The notes beneath the pieces are model-generated. The model had not been told where the DNA came from and searched no databases. It saw nothing but the letters and a program-made list of their open reading frames with translations. 56,125 nt of DNA from Arthrobacter sp. Y81 (lineage in GTDB: Bacteria; Actinomycetota; Actinomycetes; Actinomycetales; Micrococcaceae), in NCBI RefSeq assembly GCF_002929335.1, contig NZ_PJIL01000024.1, positions 1 through 56,125 of the forward strand, written 5' to 3'. Positions 1 to 8,429 of the stretch are shown piece by piece. Numbering within the stretch: position 1 is the stretch's first letter; every line of letters starts with the position of its first letter. Both the position numbers and the translations under genes were made by a program.

Positions 1-83
1 CAAGCCCCACTCCACTCGGAGGTCTTCTTTTTGTCACCTAACCACGCCGCACGTTCCTAACGTCCGTGGACAATACACCTAGG

Positions 84-1391
84 TCAAGGACGGAGCCTTC
101 GCGGAACTGCGAATACGACCGCCGCACCGATGACGGCAAAGATCGCGAACATGTAGAAGTTCAGCTGCCAACCGAGTGCCAGGCTGGCGACCGCGCCTCC
201 GATGATCGGGCCGCAAATTGCCCCGACCCTGCCGACTCCCAGCGACCAACTCAGGGCGGTTGCGCTGAGCGACTGGGGGTAGTGGGTTGCACAGTAGCCG
301 CCAACCAGGATCTGCGTGCCTACCGAGCCAAGACCGGCGAAGGCTACGATCACCAGGAGCGCGGCAAGCGGCAACTGGAGGGTCAGCATGAGGATGGCTG
401 CGAAGGCCAACACGAAAGAGGCCGTGACGACCTTCTTGATCCCAATCCGGTCCGCGATGACAGAAGCGCTCACGGACCCCACGATGGCTCCGGCGTTCAA
501 TACGAGCAGGAACGTCAGGGAATCCCCCAGGTTGAAGCCGGCCTGCCGCATGATCTGCGGCAACCAGGTATTCAGGCCGTAAACGAGGAGCAGGCCGCAG
601 AAGTTTGCCAAGGCAAAAAGAACGGTCGACAGGATGAACTTGCTGGAAAAGATCGTTCGGAGGCTGGATTTTCTGGACGGACCTGCTGCCGCGTCCTGGG
701 ACGAAACGATATCCGAATAGACCAAGCCATAGCGATCAGCCGTGTCCTTCGCTTCCCTGGTGCGGCCGCTACGGGCGAGGTAGGCCACGGATTCGGGCAG
801 CAGCTTCCACGCCACCGGCAGAAGGGTCACCAGCGGTAAGGCGCCCATAGCGTACAGCCAACGGAATTCAATGTGCGGCAAGAGGTTGATCGCCAGAAGG
901 GATGCCCCGACGCCGCCCACTGAATAGCCGCTGAACATGAGGGCGTTGGCAATTTGCCGACGCTCTTTGCGGGCGTATTCGACCGTCAAGGCGATGCAGG
1001 TGGGTACAACGCCGCCAAGGCCGATCCCTGTGAGAAAGCGCAGTGCACCGAATACTTCGGCAGACGGCGCGAAGGCGGTGATCAGCATGCAGATCGAAAA
1101 CACCGTGATGCTCGCCAACATAATCCGGCGTCGGCCAAGCCTGTCTGTGAGTATCCCGACGGACATGGTCCCGAGCAGCATGCCGATGAGGGCAAGGCTG
1201 CCGATGAGGCCTGCTTGGGCCGTGGTGAGTCCCCATTCCTGATACTTCAGGATGGAGGGAACGGTGGAGCCGTAGATGACGAGGTCGTATCCGTCAAAAA
1301 CGATAGTGACAAAACAAAGAAGGAGGACCGTGCGCCCCTTCCAGGCCGGGGTGGCCTCGGTTCTTGTTGCCGTTGGCAGTGACTGCGCCAT
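84..1391 (-). CDS. MFS transporter, aromatic acid:H+ symporter type
   Basis: A 435-residue integral membrane protein with about 12 hydrophobic segments. It resembles the AAHS branch of the major facilitator superfamily (BenK/PcaK-like), which imports aromatic acids with protons. Visible signatures are the DGYDL motif in the first membrane segment (about residue 33) and the loop motif DRLGRRR after segment 2 (about residue 82), repeated in degenerate form as DRIGIKK after segment 8. It lies downstream of the AraC gene on the same strand, with a 131-bp gap that holds its own promoter and palindrome. By context it probably imports an aromatic substrate or intermediate of the adjacent cluster, such as anthranilate. 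The exact substrate is inference. Confidence 0.85.
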   Translation of the reverse strand: MAQSLPTATRTEATPAWKGRTVLLLCFVTIVFDGYDLVIYGSTVPSILKYQEWGLTTAQAGLIGSLALIGMLLGTMSVGILTDRLGRRRIMLASITVFSICMLITAFAPSAEVFGALRFLTGIGLGGVVPTCIALTVEYARKERRQIANALMFSGYSVGGVGASLLAINLLPHIEFRWLYAMGALPLVTLLPVAWKLLPESVAYLARSGRTREAKDTADRYGLVYSDIVSSQDAAAGPSRKSSLRTIFSSKFILSTVLFALANFCGLLLVYGLNTWLPQIMRQAGFNLGDSLTFLLVLNAGAIVGSVSASVIADRIGIKKVVTASFVLAFAAILMLTLQLPLAALLVIVAFAGLGSVGTQILVGGYCATHYPQSLSATALSWSLGVGRVGAICGPIIGGAVASLALGWQLNFYMFAIFAVIGAAVVFAVPRRLRP

Positions 1392-1489
1392 GGATGCCTC
1401 TCGTTCTCACGATGCGGTATGTGGTGTGGATCACGCCAATGATGACACGGATTGTTTACGACAGTAAATAGATGTCCATACCTCATTCG

Positions 1490-1501
1490 TAACGATCGTT
1501 A
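1490..1501. promoter_or_regulatory. Palindromic operator candidate upstream of the MFS gene
   Basis: TAACGATCGTTA is a perfect 12-bp palindrome in the short gap between the AraC gene and the MFS start. It resembles the TGACGNNCGTAA sites found further along the cluster. A looser TTACGACAGTAA lies nearby at about 1456-1467. It may bind the PaaX-type or AraC-type regulator encoded here; this is inference. Confidence 0.4.
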
Positions 1502-1522
1502 GAGATACGTCATAGAAAGGAG

Positions 1523-2506
1523 CTATCGCCGAAGGCTTTCGGACGGCAGCTCGCCAAACGTGTCGAGGTAGAGAGCCGAGAAGCGGCCCTGGTGCGAGAA
1601 GCCGCAGCGCTCGGCGATCGAAATGATGGTCTCCTGCCCGGGCTCCGCCGCAAGGAGCATTTCCCGGGCCCGATCCAGCCGAACCCTCCTCAGCAGCTCC
1701 GACGGCGTTGCCCCGACTTCGGAGCGAAGGGTCAACTGGAGGGTTCGCACTGAAACTCCGAGATTCTCAGCAATGTCCGGCACTGCGAGCTCCTCGGAAG
1801 CGTGCCGTTCAAGGAGGTCGCGGAACCGCCGGATCAATCGGCTCTCCGAATCCGGAGCGAGTCCTTCCTCCTTCGCGGCCGTGTTGTCCATTGCCATAAG
1901 CAGTCGCGACAGCATGGTGTCCACGAGGAGCCTTTGGACAAAGACGGGAGCGGCGCTTGAGGCCTGATTGATCATGTCGTCATGCAGTTCGACGACGGAT
2001 CTCAGGAATGCCCGCCCCGCCGAACCGGTCAGGTCCATCGCATAGCCGAGCTTCACGCCGTCACGCGGCTTGTCCGCATAGAGCTGTTCAGCCACCGAAG
2101 CAAGCGCAAGGCGCCTCACATAAACAATCAAATGCGGAGTGCCAATATCCCACGTCATCGAAAAGGGGCGGTCGACCGGCGGAACCGTTGCCGTTCTGGG
2201 ACTGGATTCGACCGCGAATGAGCCCACGTCCATGTGCGCATGGCCGGCGAGGGGGATCTGGACCAGGTGGAAGTTCTCCAAGCCCTGGGGATTAATGCGG
2301 ACTTCCGCGCCGTAGTCCAGATACTCGATCCCGACGTCGCCCCGATGGAGGGACCGCAGTTTCATGTCCACAGACTTGGCACGGGCCTGCGGAACCAGAT
2401 CATGGACACAGAACAGCTCGGCAATCTTCTGGTGGGCATCATCGACATCCGTGGTGGCCACGGTGGGGCGGCCCCTTAAGACGTCGCGCGGGAGGATCCT
2501 CACCAT
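1523..2506 (-). CDS. AraC family transcriptional regulator
   Basis: A 327-residue activator-type regulator. The N-terminal ~190 residues look like the AraC-binding-like sensor domain found in regulators of aromatic catabolism. The C-terminal ~100 residues form the double helix-turn-helix AraC domain, with the first recognition helix in IAENLGVSVRTLQ and the typical second-helix block SIAERCGFSHQGRFSALY (about residues 295-312). It is divergent from the SDR/indole-oxygenase operon and upstream of the MFS gene. It is therefore a good candidate activator of one or both. The ATG at 2506 gives the full-length domain. The inducer is unknown. Confidence 0.85.
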   Translation of the reverse strand: MVRILPRDVLRGRPTVATTDVDDAHQKIAELFCVHDLVPQARAKSVDMKLRSLHRGDVGIEYLDYGAEVRINPQGLENFHLVQIPLAGHAHMDVGSFAVESSPRTATVPPVDRPFSMTWDIGTPHLIVYVRRLALASVAEQLYADKPRDGVKLGYAMDLTGSAGRAFLRSVVELHDDMINQASSAAPVFVQRLLVDTMLSRLLMAMDNTAAKEEGLAPDSESRLIRRFRDLLERHASEELAVPDIAENLGVSVRTLQLTLRSEVGATPSELLRRVRLDRAREMLLAAEPGQETIISIAERCGFSHQGRFSALYLDTFGELPSESLRR

Positions 2507-2606
2507 CGCGCACCTGACTTCCCCGGTTTTCGTTTTTCGGATGAGCCCTGCGCCAACTGGATATACCGGTTTTCAGGGTGTGAATAGAGTCACTTTTAGA
2601 ACAAGT

Positions 2607-2620
2607 ATGACGCACGTCAT
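2607..2620. promoter_or_regulatory. Perfect 14-bp palindrome in the catabolic promoter
   Basis: ATGACGCACGTCAT, arranged as ATGACG-CA-CGTCAT, lies in the 155-bp region between the divergent AraC gene and the first micro-ORF. It shares the TGACGNNCGT core with sites near paaX and the FAH gene. Its position fits an operator for the forward operon. Which regulator binds it is not shown by sequence. Confidence 0.5.
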
Positions 2621-2661
2621 GGAAATGCAACAACGAAACCCGTTGGAAGGGGTGAGCAGAG

Positions 2662-2748
2662 ATGAAGAACGTCAAGCTCGTACACGAACGGCGCATGGAA
2701 TGGGAACGGACTCACCCGAAGCCTGCACACAGGCCCCCCGCCAAGTAG
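2662..2748 (+). CDS. Micro-ORF 1 (28 aa), leader of the SDR gene
   Basis: A 28-residue open frame beginning MKNVKLVHERRMEW and ending in TAG. It has a purine-rich ribosome binding region (AGGGGTGAG) just upstream. It is homologous, codon for codon, to the first 25 residues of a second micro-ORF at 3628. Shared residues include M1, K5, V7, H8, W14, E15, T17, H18, P19, P21, A22, R24 and P25. Several aligned codons differ only at the third base, which suggests that the peptide itself is conserved. It ends 78 bp before the SDR start. The function is unknown; it could be a leader peptide, a small accessory protein, or coding overlaid on an RNA element. Confidence 0.5.
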   Translation: MKNVKLVHERRMEWERTHPKPAHRPPAK

Positions 2749-2826
2749 CCAATCCCTCGGGTATGACCAACGCCGTGCGCAGGAAACCCAACTAATCCCA
2801 CAGATTCAACACGAAAGGTTTTGACC

Positions 2827-3621
2827 ATGTCAGGACTCAAAGGCAGGACCGCAATCGTCACCGGCGGCGTAACCAAGATCGGCCGCGGCGTAGTCGCGGC
2901 GCTCCGCGAGGCAGGTGCTGCTGTCGTCGTTGCCGATATCGATGCAGACGGAGGCGCCCAACTCCACACCCTGGGCGACGGCGTCAGCTTTTCGCACACT
3001 GACATCACGGATGACTCGGCCGTGTCCAAGCTGATGGGTGACACCGCAGCATCGCACGGCGGCATCGATATCCTCGTGAACCTGGCGTGCACCTACAAAG
3101 ACGACGGGGCGGCGTCCGACCGGAACGATTGGCTCGAAGCGTTGAACGTCAACGTCGTGAGCGCAGTCATGGCAAGCAGGGCCGCGCGATCCTACCTGAA
3201 GGCGTCGCAGCGCGGAGCCATTATTAATTTCACCTCGATTTCCAGTTCCGTCGCCCAGACAGGGCGCTGGCTCTACCCCGCTGGCAAGGCCGCGCTCGTC
3301 CAGCTGACCCGGAGCATGGCAGTGGATTTCGCCGAAGACCGCATCCGTGTCAACTCGGTCAGTCCGGGATGGGTGTGGAGCAACATCATGGACTCCCTGA
3401 CTAATGGAGACCTTGAAAAAACGGATGCCGTGGCGGCCCCCTTCCACGTTCTGAAGCGGGTTGGACGGCCGGAAGAGATCGGAGCCGTGGTTGCCTTCCT
3501 CGCCAGCGACGCGGCCAGCTTTGTGACCGGTGCTGATTGGGCGGTCGACGGCGGGTACTCCGCCTTGGGGCCGGAACGCGCCGAGGAAACCATTCCCTTA
3601 CTCGCCGCTGAAAAGAGGTGA
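2827..3621 (+). CDS. Short-chain dehydrogenase/reductase (indole-diol dehydrogenase candidate)
   Basis: A 264-residue classical SDR of usual family length. It carries the nucleotide-binding motif TGGVTKIG (residues 12-19), the NLA segment (about residue 89), a serine-rich strand near residue 138 and the catalytic pair Y150/K154 in YPAGK. The ATG at 2827 is preceded by AAAGG at suitable spacing; a TTG six bases earlier is less likely. It sits immediately before a StyA-type indole oxygenase. In the known Acinetobacter iif indole pathway an SDR oxidises the dihydroxyindoline formed by the oxygenase to 3-hydroxyindolin-2-one. The same role is plausible here but is inferred from context. Confidence 0.85.
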   Translation: MSGLKGRTAIVTGGVTKIGRGVVAALREAGAAVVVADIDADGGAQLHTLGDGVSFSHTDITDDSAVSKLMGDTAASHGGIDILVNLACTYKDDGAASDRNDWLEALNVNVVSAVMASRAARSYLKASQRGAIINFTSISSSVAQTGRWLYPAGKAALVQLTRSMAVDFAEDRIRVNSVSPGWVWSNIMDSLTNGDLEKTDAVAAPFHVLKRVGRPEEIGAVVAFLASDAASFVTGADWAVDGGYSALGPERAEETIPLLAAEKR

Positions 3622-3627
3622 CGATAA

Positions 3628-3771
3628 ATGAACGACTTCAAAACCGTCCACACGGGCCTCCCCGGATGGGAACAAACCCACCCCGAACCCGCCCCGAGGC
3701 CGGGTCAAATAGCCACTCCCCCATTCATTCACGGATGCCGAGACAGTAGAAAGACAAGGGCAACAACATGA
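3628..3771 (+). CDS. Micro-ORF 2 (47 aa), coupled to the StyA-like gene
   Basis: A 47-residue frame beginning MNDFKTVHTGLPGW. Its first 25 residues match micro-ORF 1 without gaps. Beyond RP the copies differ by a 2-base length change. The TAGCCA stop region of copy 1 is still visible in the DNA here but out of frame, so this copy reads on and its TGA overlaps the ATG of the oxygenase (ATGA). This predicts translational coupling. GAGGTGA upstream of the ATG gives a ribosome binding site. The product has no recognised domain. Confidence 0.5.
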   Translation: MNDFKTVHTGLPGWEQTHPEPAPRPGQIATPPFIHGCRDSRKTRATT

Positions 3772-5009
3772 CACAACGCCACATCACCATCGTCGGAGCA
3801 GGGCAATCAGGCCTGCAGCTGGGCATTGGTTTGCTCAAAGCAGGTTTCGCGGTGACCACAATATCCAACCGCACGGCCGAAGAAATCCACGAAGGCAAGG
3901 TCTCCTCCAGCCAGTGCATCTTCCACAATGCACTGGAACACGAGAGGGCGCTCGGCCTGGACTTCTGGCCTGAGGCTCCTACGGTTGATGGAATCTCCTT
4001 CACGATCCCGCACCCTGACGCCGCAGGGCAGAAGGCCATCAGCTGGGCGTCCCGCCTCGATAACCCGGCGATGTCCATTGACCAACGCGTCAAATTCCCC
4101 CGGTTCATGGAGGAGTTTGTGGCCCAGGGAGGCGAGCTCGTATTCGAGGACGCCGGCGTCGAGGAACTCGAACGCTATGCCCTGACCTCCGACCTGGTCA
4201 TCGTGGCCGCAGGCAAGGGAGAAATTGCACAGCTCTTCACCCGCGACGCCGAACGCAGCACCTACGACGCACCCCAACGCGCCTTGGCCCTGACCTACGT
4301 GAACGGAATGGAACCCAGGGCAGAACACTCCGCCGTTTCCTTCAACCTGATTCCTGGAGTCGGCGAATACTTCGCTTTCCCCGCCCTCACCACAACCGGC
4401 CCCTGCGAAATCATGGTGTTTGAAGGCATCCCCGGCGGGCCCATGGACTGCTGGAAGGGCCTGACGCCCGCGGAACACCTGGAAAAATCCAAGAACATCC
4501 TGAAGCATTACCTGCCGTGGGAAGCTAGCCGCGCCGCCGACGTCGAACTGACCGACCCCAACGGCTTCCTGCAAGGCCGCTTTGCCCCCACCGTTCGGCA
4601 TCCCATTGCCACCCTGCCCAGCGGCAGGAACGTCCTGGGCCTTGCCGACGTCGTGGTCCTCAACGATCCCATCACCGGCCAGGGCTCCAACAATGCCAGC
4701 AAATGTGCGGCCTCTTACTTGCAGAGCATCGCCGGTCACGGCGAAGCTCCCTTCGACGCAGCGTTCATGCAGGCCACATTCGAAACGTATTGGAACTACG
4801 CCCAGCACGTTGCGCAGTGGACCAACGCCCTTCTGGCTCCCCCGCCCGCACACGTTCTCGAGCTCCTGGGAGCCGCCGGCCAGTCGGCCGAAATCGCCCA
4901 CCGCTTCGCCAACGGCTTCAACAACCCGCCGGACTTCCAGGAATGGTTCATGTACCCGGACAAGGCCGCCGCGTACCTTGCAAGCGTGAACTCCGTACCT
5001 GCGACCTGA
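3768..5009 (+). CDS. StyA-type flavoprotein monooxygenase (indole/styrene oxygenase)
   Basis: A 413-residue group E flavoprotein monooxygenase, the usual size for StyA. The FAD-binding GAGQSG motif is at residues 10-15, and the family segment LNDPITGQGSNN is near residue 300. Such enzymes use FADH2 from a partner reductase to epoxidise styrene or indole; with indole they start indigo formation or indole degradation. The next gene encodes a homologous oxygenase fused to a reductase and could supply the FADH2, as in the StyA1/StyA2B systems of Rhodococcus. The isatin-hydrolase-like gene in the same operon argues for indole rather than styrene as substrate. Confidence 0.85.
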   Translation: MTQRHITIVGAGQSGLQLGIGLLKAGFAVTTISNRTAEEIHEGKVSSSQCIFHNALEHERALGLDFWPEAPTVDGISFTIPHPDAAGQKAISWASRLDNPAMSIDQRVKFPRFMEEFVAQGGELVFEDAGVEELERYALTSDLVIVAAGKGEIAQLFTRDAERSTYDAPQRALALTYVNGMEPRAEHSAVSFNLIPGVGEYFAFPALTTTGPCEIMVFEGIPGGPMDCWKGLTPAEHLEKSKNILKHYLPWEASRAADVELTDPNGFLQGRFAPTVRHPIATLPSGRNVLGLADVVVLNDPITGQGSNNASKCAASYLQSIAGHGEAPFDAAFMQATFETYWNYAQHVAQWTNALLAPPPAHVLELLGAAGQSAEIAHRFANGFNNPPDFQEWFMYPDKAAAYLASVNSVPAT

Positions 5010-5058
5010 TTGTCGCTCCAATGCCCAGGCAACAACGTCCTTCGAAGGAAGACTAGAG

Positions 5059-6807
5059 ATGCGAAAGATCGCAATCATCGGAGCCGGCGAATCCGGCGCC
5101 CAACTGGCCTTGGGCCTACAGCGGGAGGGGTACACAATCACGCTCTTCTCCGACCGCTCGGCAGCCCAAATCCGTACCGGGAAGGTCATGTCCAGCCAAT
5201 GCATGTTTCCCACCGCCCTCGCCGCGGAAGCCCAGCTGAGTTCAGCTCTGACCAAGCTTTATGACGAAGAAGCTGTGCCCGCAATCAACGCCATACGGTT
5301 GCGTGTTGAAGGCGAAGCCGGCGTGGATTCCATCGACTGGGAAGCGCCCATTGACGGAACCGCCCGCTCAGTGGACCAGCGGATCAAGAGTGCAGCCTGG
5401 ATTGATGCTTTCGTGGCCGGAGGCGGCGATTTCCGCATAGAGAAGGTCACGCCGCGCATGCTGGAGGAGCTATCACGTGACTACGAACTGGTCATCGTCA
5501 GCACCGGCAAGGGAGAGATAGCCCAGATCTTCCCCAAGGACAGGTCCAAGTCCCCGTTCGATCGGCCGCAAAGAGTCCTCGCCCTGAACTATGTCTCACT
5601 CGATGCGCCCGCCACCGAGCCGGCCAATCAGCCCAGTGGCAGCATTCGCATGTCCGTAGTCCCGGGCGTCGGGGAATTCTTCACCTTTCCCGGCCTTACC
5701 GTGTCCGGGCCGTGCCAAATGATGGTCTTTGAAGGGGTCGTAGGCGGCCCGATGGACAAGTGGACCGATGTTGCAAGTCCGGAGGAACAGCTGAGTCGAT
5801 CACTGGAAATCCTGGAGGAGCACTTTCCCCACGAGGCGAAGAACTTCGCCGACGCAACGCTCACCGATGAAGGCGCTACGCTCCTTGGCCGGATCACCCC
5901 CACTGTCCGTTCTGCTGTGGGCGAGCTGGGCAATGGCAACCTGGTCTTCGGCCTGGGCGATGCCGTGCTGCTCAACGATCCATTGACGGGCCAGGGGTCC
6001 AACAATGCGACGCTGGCCGCCAAGTACTACCTGGATTCCATCGTCCGGCGGGGGCACCAGCCTTTCGACAAGCAGTGGATGGAACGCACCTTTGACGAAT
6101 TTTGGCGGGGCTGGGGTCAGTGGGCGGTTGCGTGGACGAATGACATGCTCAAAACCCGGCGGGAACACCAGCAGGCTGTGCTGGCCGAAGGGGCAGAACA
6201 TCCGGCGCTGGCGGCGAGCATTGCGGGAGGCTTCGATGATCCTCGCACGTTCTATCCTTGGTGGTTCGATCCCGCTGCCGCCGCTGAGTTTGTGCAGGCA
6301 CGCAAGGACGAAGATGCGGCAGCTTTTGATCTGAGGGATTTCAGGGGCGCCCTGGGCCAGTTCGCCACGGGCGTCACCGTAATCACCACGCTCGGCGTCG
6401 ATGGACGGAAGGTGGGAATGACCGCCAATTCATTCACGTCCGTTTCGATGGAACCACCTTTGGTGTTGTGGTGCCCCAGCAAGCGGGCTCCCAGCCTTGC
6501 GGACTTCGAGGAATCCACGCATTTCGCCATCAACATCCTCGCAAGCGACCAGCACGTCCTCTCGCGCCAGTTCGCCACCCCGTCAACCGACAAGTTTGCC
6601 GGCGCGGAAACTTCGGAGGGAATTGCCGGGATTCCGCTGCTGGACGGTGCTGTTGCCACATTCCAGTGCCGGACGGTCTCACGCCACGATGCCGGCGATC
6701 ATGTCATCTACGTCGGCGAGGTCGAGAAGTACGAGAATGCAGGAGGGGACCCCCTGCTGTTCCACAGCGGGAAGTACCACGCCGCCACCAATCACCCGGA
6801 CTTCTGA
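5059..6807 (+). CDS. StyA2B-type fusion: monooxygenase plus flavin reductase
   Basis: A 582-residue fusion. Residues 1 to about 410 are a second StyA-like oxygenase (GAGESG at 8-13, LNDPLTGQGSNN near 310). From about residue 424 a flavin reductase domain of the StyB/HpaC type begins (FDLRDFRGALGQFATGVTVI, then GMTANSFTSVS). Fused StyA2B proteins are known from Rhodococcus opacus and other actinobacteria and are self-sufficient NADH-dependent oxygenases. The stand-alone oxygenase 49 bp upstream completes the StyA1/StyA2B pair. The likely role is FADH2 supply plus indole oxygenation. AGGAAGAC precedes the ATG. Confidence 0.88.
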   Translation: MRKIAIIGAGESGAQLALGLQREGYTITLFSDRSAAQIRTGKVMSSQCMFPTALAAEAQLSSALTKLYDEEAVPAINAIRLRVEGEAGVDSIDWEAPIDGTARSVDQRIKSAAWIDAFVAGGGDFRIEKVTPRMLEELSRDYELVIVSTGKGEIAQIFPKDRSKSPFDRPQRVLALNYVSLDAPATEPANQPSGSIRMSVVPGVGEFFTFPGLTVSGPCQMMVFEGVVGGPMDKWTDVASPEEQLSRSLEILEEHFPHEAKNFADATLTDEGATLLGRITPTVRSAVGELGNGNLVFGLGDAVLLNDPLTGQGSNNATLAAKYYLDSIVRRGHQPFDKQWMERTFDEFWRGWGQWAVAWTNDMLKTRREHQQAVLAEGAEHPALAASIAGGFDDPRTFYPWWFDPAAAAEFVQARKDEDAAAFDLRDFRGALGQFATGVTVITTLGVDGRKVGMTANSFTSVSMEPPLVLWCPSKRAPSLADFEESTHFAINILASDQHVLSRQFATPSTDKFAGAETSEGIAGIPLLDGAVATFQCRTVSRHDAGDHVIYVGEVEKYENAGGDPLLFHSGKYHAATNHPDF

Positions 6808-6823
6808 GAGGACAGTGCCCTCC

Positions 6824-8401
6824 ATGGACGATTCGACTGACATTGCAATTATTGGTTCAGGGATCAACTCGCTGGTGGCCGCCGCGGAGCTGGCGATGGC
6901 CGGGAAGGGCGTCTGCCTCATTGAACGGGCCGACAGGCTCGGCGGCTTCATCCATTCAGCGGAACGGACCCTGCCCGGTTTCATCCACGATTCCTTCTCC
7001 TCCTGGCATCCCTTGTTTGTTTCGGGAGGCGCTTACCAAGCGCTGGGAGGCGAGCTGCATGCCAGGGGTTTGGAGTATTGCAATGCCGACGGCGCCGTGA
7101 CGGCCAGCGTGGCGGCCGACTCGAGGACAGGGCGCCACCGGGTCGTCGTTGCCCATCGCGATCCGGGGCTCACGGCTTCGGCTTTGCAGGCACGGGGGGA
7201 TGAGGGCGCGTACCTGGCGATGCTGGAAGATCTCGGCCGCAATGCGGGCACCATTTTCGGTGCGTTCGGCGCTGAACTGCGATCTTTCAAGGAGGTCGTG
7301 AAGCTTGCCGCCGGCGCCCTAAAACGGGGGAAAGTCAAGGGTACCGAGGCTTTCGTGCGGGATTCGGTGATGAGCGGTCGCAACTACCTCCGCAGCCGGT
7401 TTGACGGATGGGAAGCCGATCAGCTGTGGTCTCCGTGGCTCCTTCATGCCGGCCTCGGCCCAGACCAGGCAACCGGCGGCGTCATGCTTCCGGTCATGGC
7501 CCTGAGCATGCATGGCCATGGTCTCCCGGTGGTCAAAGGCGGCGCCTCGAACTTCATTGCAGCTTTCGAGGCCCTCCTGAGGGATAAAGGCGTCCGGATC
7601 ATGCTGGACACTGAAGCCGAGGAAATCCTGGTCGACTCCAGGGGTGTAATGGGTGTGAAGACCTCCGGCGGCCTGGTCAATGCCCGGACTGTCCTGGCGA
7701 ATGTGTCTCCCCAGGCCCTGTACACCGAGCTGTTGCGTCGGCCACCCGCCGGGTTGGCCGACGCGGCGGCGCGCTATCAGAACGGCCGCGGGGCAATGCA
7801 GATCCATCTGGCCCTGGGCAGGCCGGTCCAATGGCTGGATCCCCGATTGGATACGGTGCCCCTGATTCACCTGAGCAACGGTTCCGACAGCACAGGAATT
7901 GCCTGTGCCCAGGCCGAGGCGGGGCTGTTGCCTACGGAACCTACCGTCGTCGTCGGTCAACAATGCGTCCTGGATCCTTCCAGAGCGCCGGCAGGCAAAG
8001 CGACGCTGTGGCTGCAGTTGCAGGAAGTGCCGTTCGCGCCGGTGGCGGACGCCGCAGGGGCGCTCGACGTGGACGGTGGCTGGTCACCCGAACTCAAGGA
8101 ACAGTACATGGAGCGCGTCATGGCCAGGCTCGAACAGTTCGCACCGGGCACCAGGGCATCCGTTCTGGCCTGGGACATCCTCGCACCGACCGATCTTGCC
8201 ATGGAAAATCCCAATGCCGTCAACGGCGATCCCTACGGCGGATCCGCGGAACTCTTCCAGAACCTCCTCTGGCGGCCCTTCCCCCAGGCCGCGAACCACA
8301 AAACCCCGGTCAAGGGCTTGTGGCATATCGGCGCGTCCACCCACCCCGGCCCCGGGCTATCCGGCGGATCGGGGCATTTGGTGGCCCAAAAACTGAAATG
8401 A
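6824..8401 (+). CDS. CrtI/phytoene-desaturase-like FAD oxidoreductase
   Basis: A 525-residue NAD(P)/FAD-dependent oxidoreductase of the phytoene desaturase/PYROXD2-like group. The dinucleotide fold is at the N-terminus (IIGSGINSLVAAAELA, about residues 8-23), followed by IERADRLGGF. The C-terminal FAD motif is in LWHIGASTHPGPGLSGGSGH (about residues 500-519). The ATG at 6824 lies 16 bp after the preceding stop. No carotenoid genes are nearby, so a pigment role is unlikely. In this operon it could oxidise an indoxyl- or dioxindole-type intermediate towards isatin. That assignment is inference from position. Confidence 0.75.
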   Translation: MDDSTDIAIIGSGINSLVAAAELAMAGKGVCLIERADRLGGFIHSAERTLPGFIHDSFSSWHPLFVSGGAYQALGGELHARGLEYCNADGAVTASVAADSRTGRHRVVVAHRDPGLTASALQARGDEGAYLAMLEDLGRNAGTIFGAFGAELRSFKEVVKLAAGALKRGKVKGTEAFVRDSVMSGRNYLRSRFDGWEADQLWSPWLLHAGLGPDQATGGVMLPVMALSMHGHGLPVVKGGASNFIAAFEALLRDKGVRIMLDTEAEEILVDSRGVMGVKTSGGLVNARTVLANVSPQALYTELLRRPPAGLADAAARYQNGRGAMQIHLALGRPVQWLDPRLDTVPLIHLSNGSDSTGIACAQAEAGLLPTEPTVVVGQQCVLDPSRAPAGKATLWLQLQEVPFAPVADAAGALDVDGGWSPELKEQYMERVMARLEQFAPGTRASVLAWDILAPTDLAMENPNAVNGDPYGGSAELFQNLLWRPFPQAANHKTPVKGLWHIGASTHPGPGLSGGSGHLVAQKLK

Positions 8402-8429
8402 ACCCATACATCAACCCGACAGGAGAACA

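Noticed and set aside
3807..5255. A 482-codon minus-strand frame opposite the StyA-like gene
   Set aside because: It has low-complexity Gly/Val composition and no motif, and it is fully explained by the oxygenase genes.
3768..6807. A styrene-degradation locus
   Set aside because: No styrene oxide isomerase or phenylacetaldehyde dehydrogenase is adjacent, whereas isatin-hydrolase-like and anthranilate-type genes are. Indole is the better fit, although StyA enzymes can accept both.
6824..8401. A carotenoid desaturase (crtI) assignment
   Set aside because: There are no crtE, crtB or other isoprenoid genes nearby and the operon is catabolic; only the fold is CrtI-like.
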